Shown piece after piece: positions 44,433-53,852 of a DNA stretch of 64,000 bases. The DNA is taken from contig NZ_REFR01000011.1 in assembly GCF_003688555.1 (NCBI RefSeq), positions 558,001-622,000 on the forward strand, read 5' to 3'. Each line of letters opens with the position of its first letter. Within the stretch, counting starts at the first letter, position 1. This stretch comes from Eilatimonas milleporae. Its GTDB lineage: Bacteria > Pseudomonadota > Alphaproteobacteria > Sphingomonadales > Kordiimonadaceae. A model generated the notes under the pieces. That model ran no database searches, had not been told where the DNA came from, and saw only the letters and a list, made by a program, of their open reading frames with translations. The translations under genes were made by a program, and so were the position numbers.

Positions 44433-46079
44433 CTATTCGGCCGGTGCGGTACCGGGGGACTGTGCCGTGGTGACCTTTGGTGCCGGCAGAGGGGCCGGTG
44501 CGCGCCCCAGACGCCGGGCGGCGGCCAGGGCAACAGCGGCAACGGTCAGCAGCATCAGGTCCAGCCCCGCCACCGGCCAGTATCCGCGCGCGATGGTGGC
44601 CGCGAGATGGTCGCCCGTGGTGATCCCGTTGAGCAGGGCGGCGCTGAACGCCAGCCCGGCCAGCAGACAGGTCTGTTCGCGCCACGCCGCTTGACCGCGC
44701 AGGACGGCATGGACGAAGGTCCCGGCCCAGACCAGGAAAAACACCCAGATTTCCAACTCGGACCTGTCCTGACCCAGAAGGGCGGCCCCTTTCGGCAACA
44801 GGCGGTTGGCGACCAGAAAAGCGCCTGTCGCCGCCATAAGGCCGGTGACCGCGCCGACGGCCACGGCCCGGACCGCGCGGACCTTCACCGGCGCGCCGAC
44901 GCCCTTGCGCACGCGCGCCCGGATCCAGAACAGAAGCCCGGTGGCGATCATGACACAGCCGGACAGACCCGCCGCGAAATAGAGCCAGCGCAGCGGCCAG
45001 TGGCCGAACTGCACGAAATGCGCCCCCTCGATCCAGGCGAACACCCGTTTGACCGGCGGTGCCGAATAGTCGCTCAAAACCCTGCCGGTGGCGCCGTCCA
45101 TGACCATGATGTGTTCGCTCAGCGTTACCCGCCGCCTGGGAAACGTGTTGCGCAGATACACGCTGGCCCCGGCGTCGCCGTAATTCAGGATGCGGATCAC
45201 ATCGGCCTGCACCGGGGTACCGGCGCGGGCCGACCATGTGCGCTCGGCATGGCCGATCATGGCATCGACCGAGCCGAGCGTGCCCGGTTCCCCCGTCACC
45301 GCGACCGGATAGGCGCCGAACAGCTCACGCGCCATCAGCGTGTCATCGCCGCCGAACGGCTGCTGGATGGCCCAGGGAAAATAGATGGTGAAGAAAATCA
45401 GCAGGCCGGAAAAGCTGATCAAAATATAAAAGGGCAGACCGATCAGCGAGGTCAGATTGTGCAGGTCGAGCGTGGACCGGCGCGGATTTTTACGCGGCCG
45501 GAAGATGAAAAATTCAGCGATGATCTTCCGGTGTATGAACAGGCCGGACACCAGCAGCACAAGCATGGACATGCCGGCGAAACCGACGATCCAGTAGCCG
45601 AGATCGTACCATGTGATGTGCAGCCCGTAGTGAAAGGGAAAGATGAACCCGGTGCCTGCAAGGCTGTCCGTTAAATCCAGGGGGGCGCCGGTGCGCGGGT
45701 CCAGATGGGCCGCGTGGAATGTGCCGTCTGTGTCCTGATAATAGAATTTGACCGTCGGTTCCCGTTCATCGGGCGCCAGGAAGTTGAGGTAAGCCGCCGC
45801 GCCGCCGGCGACGGAAAGGGCCGGCCGGATCAACGCGTCATAGGACACCGGTGTCCCGGTCGGCACGATGCGGGTTTCCGGTATCATCCACCGGTCGATT
45901 TCCTTGTCGAAGACGGACAGAGACCCCATCCAGAAGATGGCGAACAGAAGGGCGCCGACCAGCACGCCGGCCCATGTGTGCAGCCACCCCATGCGGTCCC
46001 GGAAGCCTGGCCCGATTGCCAGTGGTACTGTCGCCCGTGGTCCCATGGTCCGTGGTCCCATGGTCCGTGGTCCCGTCAT
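44433..46079 (-). CDS. PepSY-associated TM helix family protein (iron-siderophore utilisation)
   Basis: 548 aa inner-membrane protein of the PiuB/FoxB-like group. First helix RMGWLHTWAGVLVGALLFAI with the conserved His, further helices at GYWIVGFAGMSMLVLLVSG, DLHNLTSLIGLPFYILISFS and WPLRWLYFAAGLSGCVMIAT; PepSY-like periplasmic loops. Family members occur beside TonB siderophore receptors and may reduce or release iron from siderophores. Start at 46079 overlaps the DUF3649 stop (ATGA). Small N-terminal repeat TGPRTMGPRTMGPRA. Last gene of the second iron operon. Confidence 0.88.
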   Translation of the reverse strand: MTGPRTMGPRTMGPRATVPLAIGPGFRDRMGWLHTWAGVLVGALLFAIFWMGSLSVFDKEIDRWMIPETRIVPTGTPVSYDALIRPALSVAGGAAAYLNFLAPDEREPTVKFYYQDTDGTFHAAHLDPRTGAPLDLTDSLAGTGFIFPFHYGLHITWYDLGYWIVGFAGMSMLVLLVSGLFIHRKIIAEFFIFRPRKNPRRSTLDLHNLTSLIGLPFYILISFSGLLIFFTIYFPWAIQQPFGGDDTLMARELFGAYPVAVTGEPGTLGSVDAMIGHAERTWSARAGTPVQADVIRILNYGDAGASVYLRNTFPRRRVTLSEHIMVMDGATGRVLSDYSAPPVKRVFAWIEGAHFVQFGHWPLRWLYFAAGLSGCVMIATGLLFWIRARVRKGVGAPVKVRAVRAVAVGAVTGLMAATGAFLVANRLLPKGAALLGQDRSELEIWVFFLVWAGTFVHAVLRGQAAWREQTCLLAGLAFSAALLNGITTGDHLAATIARGYWPVAGLDLMLLTVAAVALAAARRLGRAPAPLPAPKVTTAQSPGTAPAE

Positions 46080-46408
46080 AACAGCACACTCCCCAGGGTT
46101 GTCGCGGCGGCCAGAAGGATAACCCCGGCACAGGCGCGCCGCCAGCGGGCGCTGCCGAACACCCAGATGACCAGACCGGTATAGAGTGGCAGGCCCAGCA
46201 GCACCGCGGCCGAAACCGCCTCCGCCGCCGGCATGCCGAGCCGGGCGGCACCCTCGCCCGTGAGGGCGATGCAGCCGTTTGTCGCCGCATATCCGACGAA
46301 GATGGCGGTGATGCAGCGGCACACGGTTTCAAGACCGCGCCGGCCGGATACGGACGCCGGTGTGGATGCACGCGACCGGGCGGTCCCGTTGTCCCCTGCG
46401 GACGGCAT
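46076..46408 (-). CDS. DUF3649 family membrane protein
   Basis: 110 aa, about three membrane helices; pattern ITAIFVGYAATNGCIALTG, AAEAVSAAVLLGLPLYTGLV, IWVFGSARWRRACAGV matches DUF3649, a small protein regularly coded between TonB siderophore receptors and PepSY proteins. Its start overlaps the receptor stop by one base, and its stop overlaps the PepSY start, so the three are translationally linked. Function unknown; probably part of an inner-membrane iron handling complex with PepSY and DUF3325 proteins. Confidence 0.85.
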   Translation of the reverse strand: MPSAGDNGTARSRASTPASVSGRRGLETVCRCITAIFVGYAATNGCIALTGEGAARLGMPAAEAVSAAVLLGLPLYTGLVIWVFGSARWRRACAGVILLAAATTLGSVLL

Positions 46409-48840
46409 CAGAACTCCGTCGCCAGCGAGAAAAAGGCGGCGCGCGGCGATCCGAACAGGAACTGGCCGAAGGCCGTGCCCTCGATGAAATTCTCATCGGC
46501 CACGTTGCGCACATTGAGACGCGCGGTCAGGCGCTGGCCGCCGGCCTCGAAAGCATAGCGCAGGCCCAGATCGATGCGGACATAGTCGTCGACGACAAAG
46601 GTGTTGGCCTCGTCGGCGAAGCGTTCACCGGTGTAGAACACACCGCCATTGAGCGCGAGCCCCTCGATAAAGGGCGTCCGGTAATCGACGAACAGGCTGT
46701 ACTGATGTTCCGGCACGCCGCCCGGACGGTTGCCGTCAATGGCGGCATTGTTCGGATTGCGGATGACGGGGTCGAGATACAGGCCGCCGGCGATGATCCG
46801 CAGAGTGTCCGTCAGGTCGCCGGACAGCGAAACCTCGACCCCCCTGTGGTCCTGATCGCCGATATAGTCGAAGACATTGTTTTCGTCGAAGGTGGCCAGC
46901 GGCTGGCTGATATCGAAATAGGCCGCCGTCAGAATGGCGCCTTCGAACAGTTCCGCCTTGAGGCCGATTTCAAATTGTTCGGTTTCGGCCGGATCGAGAA
47001 AGGAGTCGCTGTCGAGGCCGAAATTCGCCGCGGTGCCCGGAATCTGGACACCGGTGGTGATCCCCTGCGAGTAGCTGGCATACAGCGTCACCTGCTCGAC
47101 CGGATTGTAGAGGATGCCGAAATTGGGGACGATGATGCTGTCTTCATAGGTGGTCTCCAGCGTCTGGTCGGCGTTGAAGCGGTCGCGGTTTTCCTGGCGC
47201 GACCAGCGGGCGGCGGCCAGAATCCTCAGGCTGTCGGTCAGGGTGATCAGGTCGGAAATGAAAATGGCTTCCTGATTGAAATAGAGCGCATCGACGGTCG
47301 GGCCCGCCGTCACGTCCGGAAGCGGCAGATCGACGGGGGTGAAGATATTCGATGTGCCCGCCGCCAGACAGCAGTCGCCGGCGAGCGAGAAGCGCAAGGG
47401 GTTGCGGCTGAGCGCGCCGCCGAAGGCGATGTCATGGGTGATGCCGGCGGTGTCCAGGGTGCCGGTGACGAACGCCTCCGCCGACAGCGGATCGCGCACC
47501 TGGGAGGGGTCGAAAAAGGTGCGCAGGTCCATGCTGCCGTCGGCCTGCAACGACCCCTCGAGGATGTTGACCGCCTGCTGGTCGCGGACCAGCCGCATTT
47601 TCTGGATGCGCCCGGTGAAGGTCCAGGTGTCGGACAGGTCATAGCGGACGCCGAAGGAGCCGACGAAATTCGATGTCGGATAGGTCCCCCAGTCCTGACC
47701 GATGAAGGTGGACGGGTCGAACCGCTCCAGAAGGTCGCGGCGCTGTTCCGGGCTCAGCGACGGGTCGAAGGAATTGGCGGTGATGGCCGGCTGCTGTTCC
47801 AGTTCGCGGTACTGGTATTCGCCCTCAAGGTCGATGCGCAGGCGCTCGGTCGGCGTCCATTCGAAAAAGGCGCTGAACATGTGGCGGGGACCGTCGACAC
47901 CCTCGACAAAGGCGGACTCGCGCGCGGTCACCGCATTCAGCCGGAAGCCGATCTCGTCATTGACCTTGCCGCCCAGATCCACATGGATGCCGTAGGAGCC
48001 GTTGCTGTCGCCGAAGGCCTGGGCGAAGCGATATGTCTCCTCCGTCGGGCGTTTCAGGGCATAGTTGACGACACCGCCCGGCGGGGTGAAGCCGTAGCGC
48101 ACCGAGGTCGGCCCCTTGACGATTTCGACCGCCGCCTTGTTTTCAAACGGGCTTTGCACCTGATTTTGGAAAATCAGGTTTTCCCGGCGATAGCTTGACG
48201 AATTGTTCAGATTGTATCCGCGGATGTTGACCGTGTCGTTGAAACCGGGCGGCGTGCTGACGATCGTCGACGGATCGTTGCGGGCGATATCGCCAAGCCC
48301 GCGAACCTGCTGGTCGATCAGCACTTCCTGTGGGATCACGGTGACGGAAAACGGCGTGTCGAAAATGCTCTGCTCGCCGAAGGTGCCGCCCGACTGCACG
48401 GTCGAGGTATAGCCGCTTTCGCGGGTGCCGACCACGACGATCAGCTCGATATCGCGGGTGTTCTTCGGGGCATCGTCACCGCCCCGGCCGGGCGCCGGTG
48501 CCGCGGTGCCGCCCCCGGTGACGACGAAGACCCCGCTTTGCGACCGCCGGGCGACAAGGCCGGTGCCGGCCAGCAGCCGGCCGAGCGCCTGATCCACCGT
48601 CATCCGCCCCGACAGGGCGGGGGCGTCTTTGCCGGCGGTCAGCGTTTCCGAGGCGATGACGGTGACGCCGAACCGGCGGCCGACCCTGACCAGCGCCGTG
48701 TCAAGCGGTTGCGCCGCGATTTCCAGCGGCTGCGTTTCAGGCGATTGCGCCGCAAGGGCCCCGGACGGCAGGGTGAGCGCGGCCATCCATGCGGCGCAGG
48801 CCATACTTCGGACGAATGCGGATGTGGAAACGGATTTCAT
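46408..48840 (-). CDS. TonB-dependent siderophore receptor with STN domain
   Basis: 810 aa from the ATG at 48840, signal peptide ending ALTLPSGALA. STN domain (LEIAAQPLDTALVRVGRRFG to ~residue 110), plug with FDTPFSVTVIPQEVLIDQQV, VNIRGYNLNNSSSYRRENLI and AVEIVKGPTSVRYGFTPPGG as in FhuE/FpvA-like ferric siderophore receptors, and a barrel ending RAAFFSLATEF. The STN domain links it to the FecR/sigma pair coded just upstream. The sequence GTGATAAGCATTCTC (minus strand, about 48865-48880) upstream faintly resembles a Fur box. Confidence 0.95.
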   Translation of the reverse strand: MKSVSTSAFVRSMACAAWMAALTLPSGALAAQSPETQPLEIAAQPLDTALVRVGRRFGVTVIASETLTAGKDAPALSGRMTVDQALGRLLAGTGLVARRSQSGVFVVTGGGTAAPAPGRGGDDAPKNTRDIELIVVVGTRESGYTSTVQSGGTFGEQSIFDTPFSVTVIPQEVLIDQQVRGLGDIARNDPSTIVSTPPGFNDTVNIRGYNLNNSSSYRRENLIFQNQVQSPFENKAAVEIVKGPTSVRYGFTPPGGVVNYALKRPTEETYRFAQAFGDSNGSYGIHVDLGGKVNDEIGFRLNAVTARESAFVEGVDGPRHMFSAFFEWTPTERLRIDLEGEYQYRELEQQPAITANSFDPSLSPEQRRDLLERFDPSTFIGQDWGTYPTSNFVGSFGVRYDLSDTWTFTGRIQKMRLVRDQQAVNILEGSLQADGSMDLRTFFDPSQVRDPLSAEAFVTGTLDTAGITHDIAFGGALSRNPLRFSLAGDCCLAAGTSNIFTPVDLPLPDVTAGPTVDALYFNQEAIFISDLITLTDSLRILAAARWSRQENRDRFNADQTLETTYEDSIIVPNFGILYNPVEQVTLYASYSQGITTGVQIPGTAANFGLDSDSFLDPAETEQFEIGLKAELFEGAILTAAYFDISQPLATFDENNVFDYIGDQDHRGVEVSLSGDLTDTLRIIAGGLYLDPVIRNPNNAAIDGNRPGGVPEHQYSLFVDYRTPFIEGLALNGGVFYTGERFADEANTFVVDDYVRIDLGLRYAFEAGGQRLTARLNVRNVADENFIEGTAFGQFLFGSPRAAFFSLATEF

Positions 48841-48931
48841 GATCAGGCTGCCCTTTTTGCTGTGAACGAGAATGCTTATCACTAGCACTCATGGAAAGGA
48901 CGCCTGTGTGTGCGGAACTGACACATTTAAT

Positions 48932-50185
48932 TTATTTTTTCGGATGGTCCGGCGTTTTCGAGGCCGCCGCCGGCCGGGTCGGGGACGGAGTCGATGACTG
49001 GCCCGATGACTGGCCCGATGACTGGCCCGATGACTGGCCCGATGATTGGCCCGGTGATTGGCCCGGTGATTGGGCGCTTACAATCATCCGGGTTCCGTCA
49101 CGTTCTTCCACCCTGACCGGCAGGGCGGTTTCCAGCCCGGACAGCAGGCCGTCGATATTGTCCACCCGGAAGGTACCGGACAGTTTGAGGTGGCGCACGG
49201 ACGGGTCGACGGCCACCGGCCGGGCCGCATAGCGGTTTATGTCGGCGGTGATTTCGGACAGGGTCGCGCGGATATAGACAAGCTCGCCGCGCCGCCACGC
49301 ACCCATATCCTCCGCCGCGACAGTATGCGCGCTGCCGAGGCCGTCGCGCTGCGAGGCGCGCACGGCCTGTCCGGCCGTCAGGCGGGCGCGGGCGATCAGG
49401 TCCGTCGTGCCGCGCCGCCATGCGTCCCCGTGGGGCCGTTCCGTCCCCATGGCGGCGACGAGGGGGTGCGACACCTCGACCATGCCTTCCTCAACCGCGA
49501 CATGAAGGGTGTTGCCCTTGCGTTGCAGGTCGAAGGCCGTGCCGATCACCCGCACCTCGGCGGCGCCGGCGCCGATGACGAACGGCCGTGCCGGGTCGGT
49601 GACGACGCTGAGAAAGGCGGCGCCTGCGACCAGCCGGGCCCTGCGGTCCGTCGCCGTCACGGTGGCCTCGAATATCGATCCGGCGCCCAGTGTCACCTGT
49701 GTGCCGTCGGCCAGAACCACGGTATCGGTGACACCGCGCGGGGTCTCGAAGACGACCGGCGCGGCATCGCGGTAAGGCGCCGGCGCGGAAGGCCCGCGCA
49801 GCAGCGGGACGGACATGATCGCGGCGACCAGCAGCAGCGACACCGCAACCGCCGCACGGCGGCCGCGCGCCAGCCGCCCCACAACTCCGGTCGTCAGGCC
49901 GGTGGTCAGGCCAGTCTTCAGCCTGGCGGTCAATCCCGCAACAAGCCCCGATGCCAGGTCCTGCGCCCGTTCAATACCCATGGGGCGGTCCAGCTCAGCC
50001 CCGTAGTCGATATGGCCCAGCGTGTCCCACAGGGCTTCGGCCTCGGCGAAGGCGTCGCCATGGCGCGGGTCCGCCGTGAGCCAGCGGTCGAATTCGGCCT
50101 GTTCGCGGGGGCTGAGGCCGCCGTCGTCGATGCGCACGCGCCAATTGTGCGCGGTGTGGCGGATGCTGTCGATGGCGGCCGTCAT
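48932..50185 (-). CDS. FecR family anti-sigma regulator with SGQ-repeat tail
   Basis: 417 aa. N-terminal cytoplasmic domain (WRVRIDDGGLSPREQAEFDR, WL.AD.RH), one membrane helix (AAVAVSLLLVAAIMSVPLL) near residue 120, FecR domain (FETPRGVTDTVVLADGTQVT, VIGTAFDLQRK), C-terminal segment (LSEITADINRYAARPVAVDP). The last ~45 residues are SPGQSPGQSSGQSSGQ-type repeats from a 12-bp DNA repeat, then Pro/Ala-rich. Overlaps the sigma gene by 4 bp. Transmits the state of the siderophore receptor to the sigma factor. Confidence 0.92.
   Translation of the reverse strand: MTAAIDSIRHTAHNWRVRIDDGGLSPREQAEFDRWLTADPRHGDAFAEAEALWDTLGHIDYGAELDRPMGIERAQDLASGLVAGLTARLKTGLTTGLTTGVVGRLARGRRAAVAVSLLLVAAIMSVPLLRGPSAPAPYRDAAPVVFETPRGVTDTVVLADGTQVTLGAGSIFEATVTATDRRARLVAGAAFLSVVTDPARPFVIGAGAAEVRVIGTAFDLQRKGNTLHVAVEEGMVEVSHPLVAAMGTERPHGDAWRRGTTDLIARARLTAGQAVRASQRDGLGSAHTVAAEDMGAWRRGELVYIRATLSEITADINRYAARPVAVDPSVRHLKLSGTFRVDNIDGLLSGLETALPVRVEERDGTRMIVSAQSPGQSPGQSSGQSSGQSSGQSSGQSSTPSPTRPAAASKTPDHPKK
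48993..49076. repeat. 12-bp tandem repeat, seven units, inside the FecR gene 3' end
   Basis: GATGACTGGCCC units at 48993, 49005, 49017, 49029 and slightly changed copies at 49041, 49053, 49065. Read on the minus strand it codes SGQS/PGQS units. Repeat number could vary without a frameshift. Confidence 0.92.
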
Positions 50186-50883
50186 GGCGATGGCTCCGCG
50201 CCCGGAGCGGTCCGGCCCCGCGCGGCGAGGGCGGCGGCGATGGTGGTCGTGGCGATGGTGATATGACGCACGGCCGATGTGCGGCTGACCCCGCACCGCC
50301 GGCCGGCTTCCCTGGGCGACAGGCCGTGGACGCGGTTCAGGATGAAAATGCGGCGGCGGCGTTCCGGCATCTGTTTCAGCGTCTCCACGATCAGGGACAG
50401 CTGCTGTTTCGCATTGAAGACGCGCTCGGGATCGGCTGTGTCGCAGGGCGTGGCGGCCATGCGCCGTTCAACCTCGGCGCGGTTGCGGGCGCGCATGCCT
50501 TCGGCCCGCTTTTCCGTCACGGCGATGTTGCGGGCGCACACCCAGACATATTTTTCCGGATCGCGGATATCCCCCAGATTGCCCCGCTGGCCGAGTTTTT
50601 CAAAGGCGCGCTGCGCGATCTCTTCCGGGTCCGGCGGCCCGGCGCCGTAGGCGGCGCGCAGGTCCGCCGCGAGTTTGGCGAAACAGCGGCGGTACAGGCG
50701 TGTCAGAAGCCGCCGGTCATCCCCCACACCCTTTTGTCCAGTGCCCTTTTGTCCCGCGTCCTTGTCCCCGGCCTCCTGATCCGCCCTGTCGGGGCTCTCC
50801 ATGCTCCGCCCATGCCCCGGCGCGGGAAAACCGTCCGCCCCGTGGAGGCCGGCGTCCGGAGTGAAGGCCTCAGACATCGGCAC
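50182..50883 (-). CDS. FecI-like ECF sigma factor
   Basis: 233 aa (or 231 from the ATG at 50877). Region 2 from LYRRCFAKLAADLRAAYGAG to PEEIAQRAFEKLGQRGNLGD, region 4 with QMPERRRRIFILNRVHGLSP and HTH core GRRCGVSRTSAVRHI. The N-terminal 55 residues are an added Asp/Gly/Gln-rich stretch (DAGQKGTGQKGVGDD) with a short repeat, echoing the repeats in its FecR partner. Probably drives the receptor operon. It lies first in the sigma-FecR-receptor-DUF3649-PepSY cluster. Confidence 0.9.
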   Translation of the reverse strand: MPMSEAFTPDAGLHGADGFPAPGHGRSMESPDRADQEAGDKDAGQKGTGQKGVGDDRRLLTRLYRRCFAKLAADLRAAYGAGPPDPEEIAQRAFEKLGQRGNLGDIRDPEKYVWVCARNIAVTEKRAEGMRARNRAEVERRMAATPCDTADPERVFNAKQQLSLIVETLKQMPERRRRIFILNRVHGLSPREAGRRCGVSRTSAVRHITIATTTIAAALAARGRTAPGAEPSP

Positions 50884-51215
50884 CGCGCGTGAGTGGGAAA
50901 ACAGGCATATGACTAACGGAATGGTCCGTGGAGACAGTGTTTTTGAGAATGGTTTGCAAAATCTTTCCTATCGGAAAGCACTCAGCGTGGCAATGTTTAA
51001 TCACAGTGGCTGTAAGTGCCCCGACCCCGAAGCACCCTGACTGCTAAGCACCATGACCCCGAAGCACCATGCCCCCGCCGGTTGCCCTAAGGCACGGCCC
51101 GCTTGTGACCTGCGGGACATATGGCAGGGCCCGCAGCGCCCGCGTCATCCGGCGCTTTCGGGCACCGCCACGCGGTGGGCTCAGGGCATGGTGGCGCCCG
51201 GACCGGTCTTTGGTA
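50884..51215. other. Intergenic region upstream of the second sigma factor
   Basis: 332 bp with an A+T-rich part (50925-51010) that probably holds the sigma-operon promoter. No gene seen. A small repeat of CCCCGAAGCACC type lies at 51017-51070. Confidence 0.5.
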
Positions 51216-51560
51216 TCAAAGGGCCCGGCGGGCAGGGTGGTCGGGAGCGGCGGCGAAGGCGCGGGCAAGGCTGGCAAGCCACAGGGGGCGATAGGTCAGG
51301 ACCATGGCGATGGTCCCGGCGGCGGCAAACAGAACAAGCGGCCACAGAAGAAGGCCGAAGGACACCCCGTCCCGCAACAGCGTCAAAACCGCCGATGCCC
51401 CAAGGCACAGCCACCCGAGACGCCGCAGCGGCCGCACCCTTGGCGCGGCACTGTCCCGGCCGGCGACGATGCTCCATGGCTTCGCCTGGCTGAGCGCCAG
51501 ACAGGCCAGACCGGCGGCGGCAAGGCCAAGGCTGGCAAGAAGCAGCAGCATCTGTGTCAT
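51216..51560 (-). CDS. DUF3325 family membrane protein
   Basis: 114 aa, three to four membrane helices (MLLLLASLGLAAAGLACLAL, LRRLGWLCLGASAVLTLL, LLWPLVLFAAAGTIAMVLTY). The layout and the short length fit DUF3325, a protein typically coded with DUF3649 and PepSY genes in siderophore-uptake operons. Here it is on the same strand but separated from them by the sigma, FecR and receptor genes, and lies upstream of the sigma gene. It probably works with the PepSY protein. Confidence 0.7.
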   Translation of the reverse strand: MTQMLLLLASLGLAAAGLACLALSQAKPWSIVAGRDSAAPRVRPLRRLGWLCLGASAVLTLLRDGVSFGLLLWPLVLFAAAGTIAMVLTYRPLWLASLARAFAAAPDHPARRAL

Positions 51561-51819
51561 GATAATCCCCCGTTTGCGGCCGTAAGAGACCGGACATGCG
51601 CGCCGCCGGATCCGCTACCGGCAGACCCGGCGCCCCCAGCAGCGTCCCCACCAGTGCCCCCGGTTGCAGCGGCGGCCCCAGTCAGACAAGGACGCTGAAC
51701 CGAACAGGACGTCCGTGACATGGCCCATGCCATAGCACAGGCCGCGCCACGGCGATACATGCGACCTGCCACAGACGCGTCAGGCCCCGGCGGCACCCAG
51801 ACGGGCAGAGCGTATTTAT

Positions 51820-51932
51820 CAGGGACAGTATATGGTTTTTCAACAGTCGAATATTGAGAACTATCTAATATTTTTCAAATACTTAAGACACAGGCTGTGC
51901 ATCTGAAAAACAGGATACTGTCCCCGGTTTTT
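51820..51932 (+). repeat. 113-bp interspersed element, copy 6
   Basis: Closest to copy 7 (about 86% by eye); both contain a small inner hairpin near the right end (CACAGGCTGTG here). Rest of the 51561-52141 gap: nothing recognised. Confidence 0.92.
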
Positions 51933-52141
51933 ATCGCTGACGGGCGCGGGGTGCGGGGGCCTGACCGGCCGGGATGCATGAGGCAGTGTCTCTGCCGAAC
52001 GGCCCCCCTTTTCCCTGCGGCTGTTGAAAAAGAGGGTCCGCTAAAACTTTAAACTGTTTTAAGGCACCTTAATCGTGTGTATTCTCCCCGCCCTGATTTT
52101 TGGTGCGCCCGTATCGGTGCCGTGGCGATGGATGATCGACA

Positions 52142-52969
52142 ATGACGAGTGTGGTGACGCGCGGACACGCCGGCGGACTTTTGGCCGGCCTCAAGACCTG
52201 GTGGACCGGGCGCCGGACACGCCCGTCTTCTCCTGCCTGCCGGACGGCGGCAGCGGGGCAACCCGCCGCTCTGCCCGTGGCCACGGGACCGTTTGTCGTG
52301 CGCCCCGAGATACAGGCACCGTGCGACTTTGAGCCGGTCAGGAAAGTGGAGCTGGTTTTCGAGCAGTTTATCGGCTGCTATTTGAATTTGCGTCTGTTAC
52401 GGGGCAATCGGCGTTGGGTGCCGATTCAACTGGATGAATGCGAAGATAAAATCGAAACCCTGATCGCCTTTGCGAATGCTTTAAGCGCGGGGCGGTCTGT
52501 TTTGTACGGCGTCGATGGAAACTCTAACCCCAGTGGTGTTGAGGTGACCTTCGACAAGACGCGGGAAAATTGCCGGATCGGCGCTTATGCCAAATGCTTC
52601 GAATGGGATGAGGAGGCTGAGTGCTACTATAGGGATAACTTCATATACGTGTGGACCGATGCACCCCGGTTCGTGCGGTCCGTCCGGCAGAGTGTCGAGA
52701 CGCTTCTGGCCGACACCCGCCTGATCCCCAGTTTTGTCGGGGCGTTTTCCGGTGATTTCGATGCAGATGAGTTGGCGTGTCAAAAGGCCGATGAACTGGC
52801 CCCGGTGGAATGGGCCCGGCGCTTCCCCGGCGGCCCGGCCTGGGACGCGCTGCCGTATGGCGATCAACGCGGCTTCGAAGAACTGGTTTATGCGGAAATC
52901 CGCACCCCCCTGCCGTGGGAGGAGGAGGAAAGGGCGCGCCTGCGGGCCCTGTGTGACTGGACCCGGTAA
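52142..52969 (+). CDS. Hypothetical protein between two repeat elements
   Basis: 275 aa, not recognised. The first ~60 residues are Arg/Ala/Pro-rich and may not be translated; from about residue 65 the sequence is balanced, acidic and protein-like (RKVELVFEQFIGCYLNLRLL, DECEDKIETLIAFANALSAG, YRDNFIYVWTDAPRFVRSVR), coded in lower-G+C DNA (52320-52760). No signal peptide, membrane helix or nucleotide-binding motif. The acidic, Trp/Tyr-rich character recalls small immunity-type proteins, but that is a loose resemblance. It sits alone between element copies 6 and 7 and directly before the CRISPR locus. Confidence 0.6.
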   Translation: MTSVVTRGHAGGLLAGLKTWWTGRRTRPSSPACRTAAAGQPAALPVATGPFVVRPEIQAPCDFEPVRKVELVFEQFIGCYLNLRLLRGNRRWVPIQLDECEDKIETLIAFANALSAGRSVLYGVDGNSNPSGVEVTFDKTRENCRIGAYAKCFEWDEEAECYYRDNFIYVWTDAPRFVRSVRQSVETLLADTRLIPSFVGAFSGDFDADELACQKADELAPVEWARRFPGGPAWDALPYGDQRGFEELVYAEIRTPLPWEEEERARLRALCDWTR

Positions 52970-53156
52970 CACCCGGTGACGGGAACAGGCAGGCCGGGTG
53001 CGGTGTTGTCATCGCGCCCGGCCGGTCTGCGCGCGCCCCCATTGCTGCGGGCTGATCCCCTGATGACAAGGCTGGATACACAGGGAAAGGGGCCCGGCGG
53101 ACCGGGCTAGGATCATCCGGTTCCGCGCCCACCCTTGCGCCCACCCCCAATTTAAT

Positions 53157-53269
53157 CGGGGACAGTATATGGTTTTTCAATACTCGGATATTGAAAATTA
53201 TTTCATATTTTTCAAGTATTTAGTGCACAGACTGTGCATCTGAAAAACAGGATACTGTCCCCAGTTTTC
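53157..53269 (+). repeat. 113-bp interspersed element, copy 7
   Basis: Right end slightly decayed (CCCCAGTTTTC). Contains GCACAG-A-CTGTGC near its right end. It ends 89 bp before the trailer-end repeat of CRISPR array 1. Confidence 0.9.
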
Positions 53270-53358
53270 GCGCTCCGGGGCGCGTACGGCGTAGGCGTGG
53301 CCGGTCGGCGTACGTTGGGCCGCCCGCACCCGCTTGGAGGACGGCGCCCAGCGTACTT

Positions 53359-53852
53359 GTTTCAACCCACGCCCCCGTGTGGGGGCGACGGCTGGCCGGC
53401 CACTCATGGACCAGAAACACCTCGTTTCAATCCACGCCCCCGTGTGGGGGCGACCCCCGATCACCTGAATCGGCTTGGTGGTCGGATCGGTTTCAATCCA
53501 CGCCCCCGTGTGGGGGCGACGGGTCAAAAGGCCCGCCCATCCGGGCCGCTTGGTATGTTTCAATCCACGCCCCCGTGTGGGGGCGACCAGGGCGTAGGAA
53601 TCAAAACCGTGCAGCCAGGTCAGGTTTCAATCCACGCCCCCGTGTGGGGGCGACGTGGCGGTGATCGCCCAGATGCCGGCGCGCCAGGTCGTTTCAATCC
53701 ACGCCCCCGTGTGGGGGCGACGCGGCGTCGAAAGCATGAGCCGCGTGCCCATGGGGTTTCAATCCACGCCCCCGTGTGGGGGCGACTCGACGATTTGCAG
53801 AGGCGCGACCAACTGACGGAAGTTTCAATCCACGCCCCCGTGTGGGGGCGAC
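53359..53852 (-). CRISPR. Type I-C CRISPR array 1 (8 repeats, 7 spacers)
   Basis: 31-bp repeats start at 53359, 53424, 53490, 53557, 53624, 53691, 53756 and 53822; spacers are 34-36 bp. On the minus strand the repeat begins GTCGCCCCCACACGGGGGCG and ends TGGATTGAAAC: a 7-bp stem (CGCCCCC/GGGGGCG) with an ACAC loop, leaving an 11-nt 3' part that fits the Cas5d-made crRNA handle. The repeat at 53359 has one change (CAACCC) and marks the trailer end. So the array is read leftwards, downstream of cas2. Confidence 0.98.

Noticed and set aside
51557-51796. 79-aa minus-strand frame overlapping the DUF3325 start by 4 bp
   Set aside because: Low-complexity Gly/Ala/Ser sequence without a ribosome site or family; the overlap alone is weak evidence in this G+C-rich DNA.
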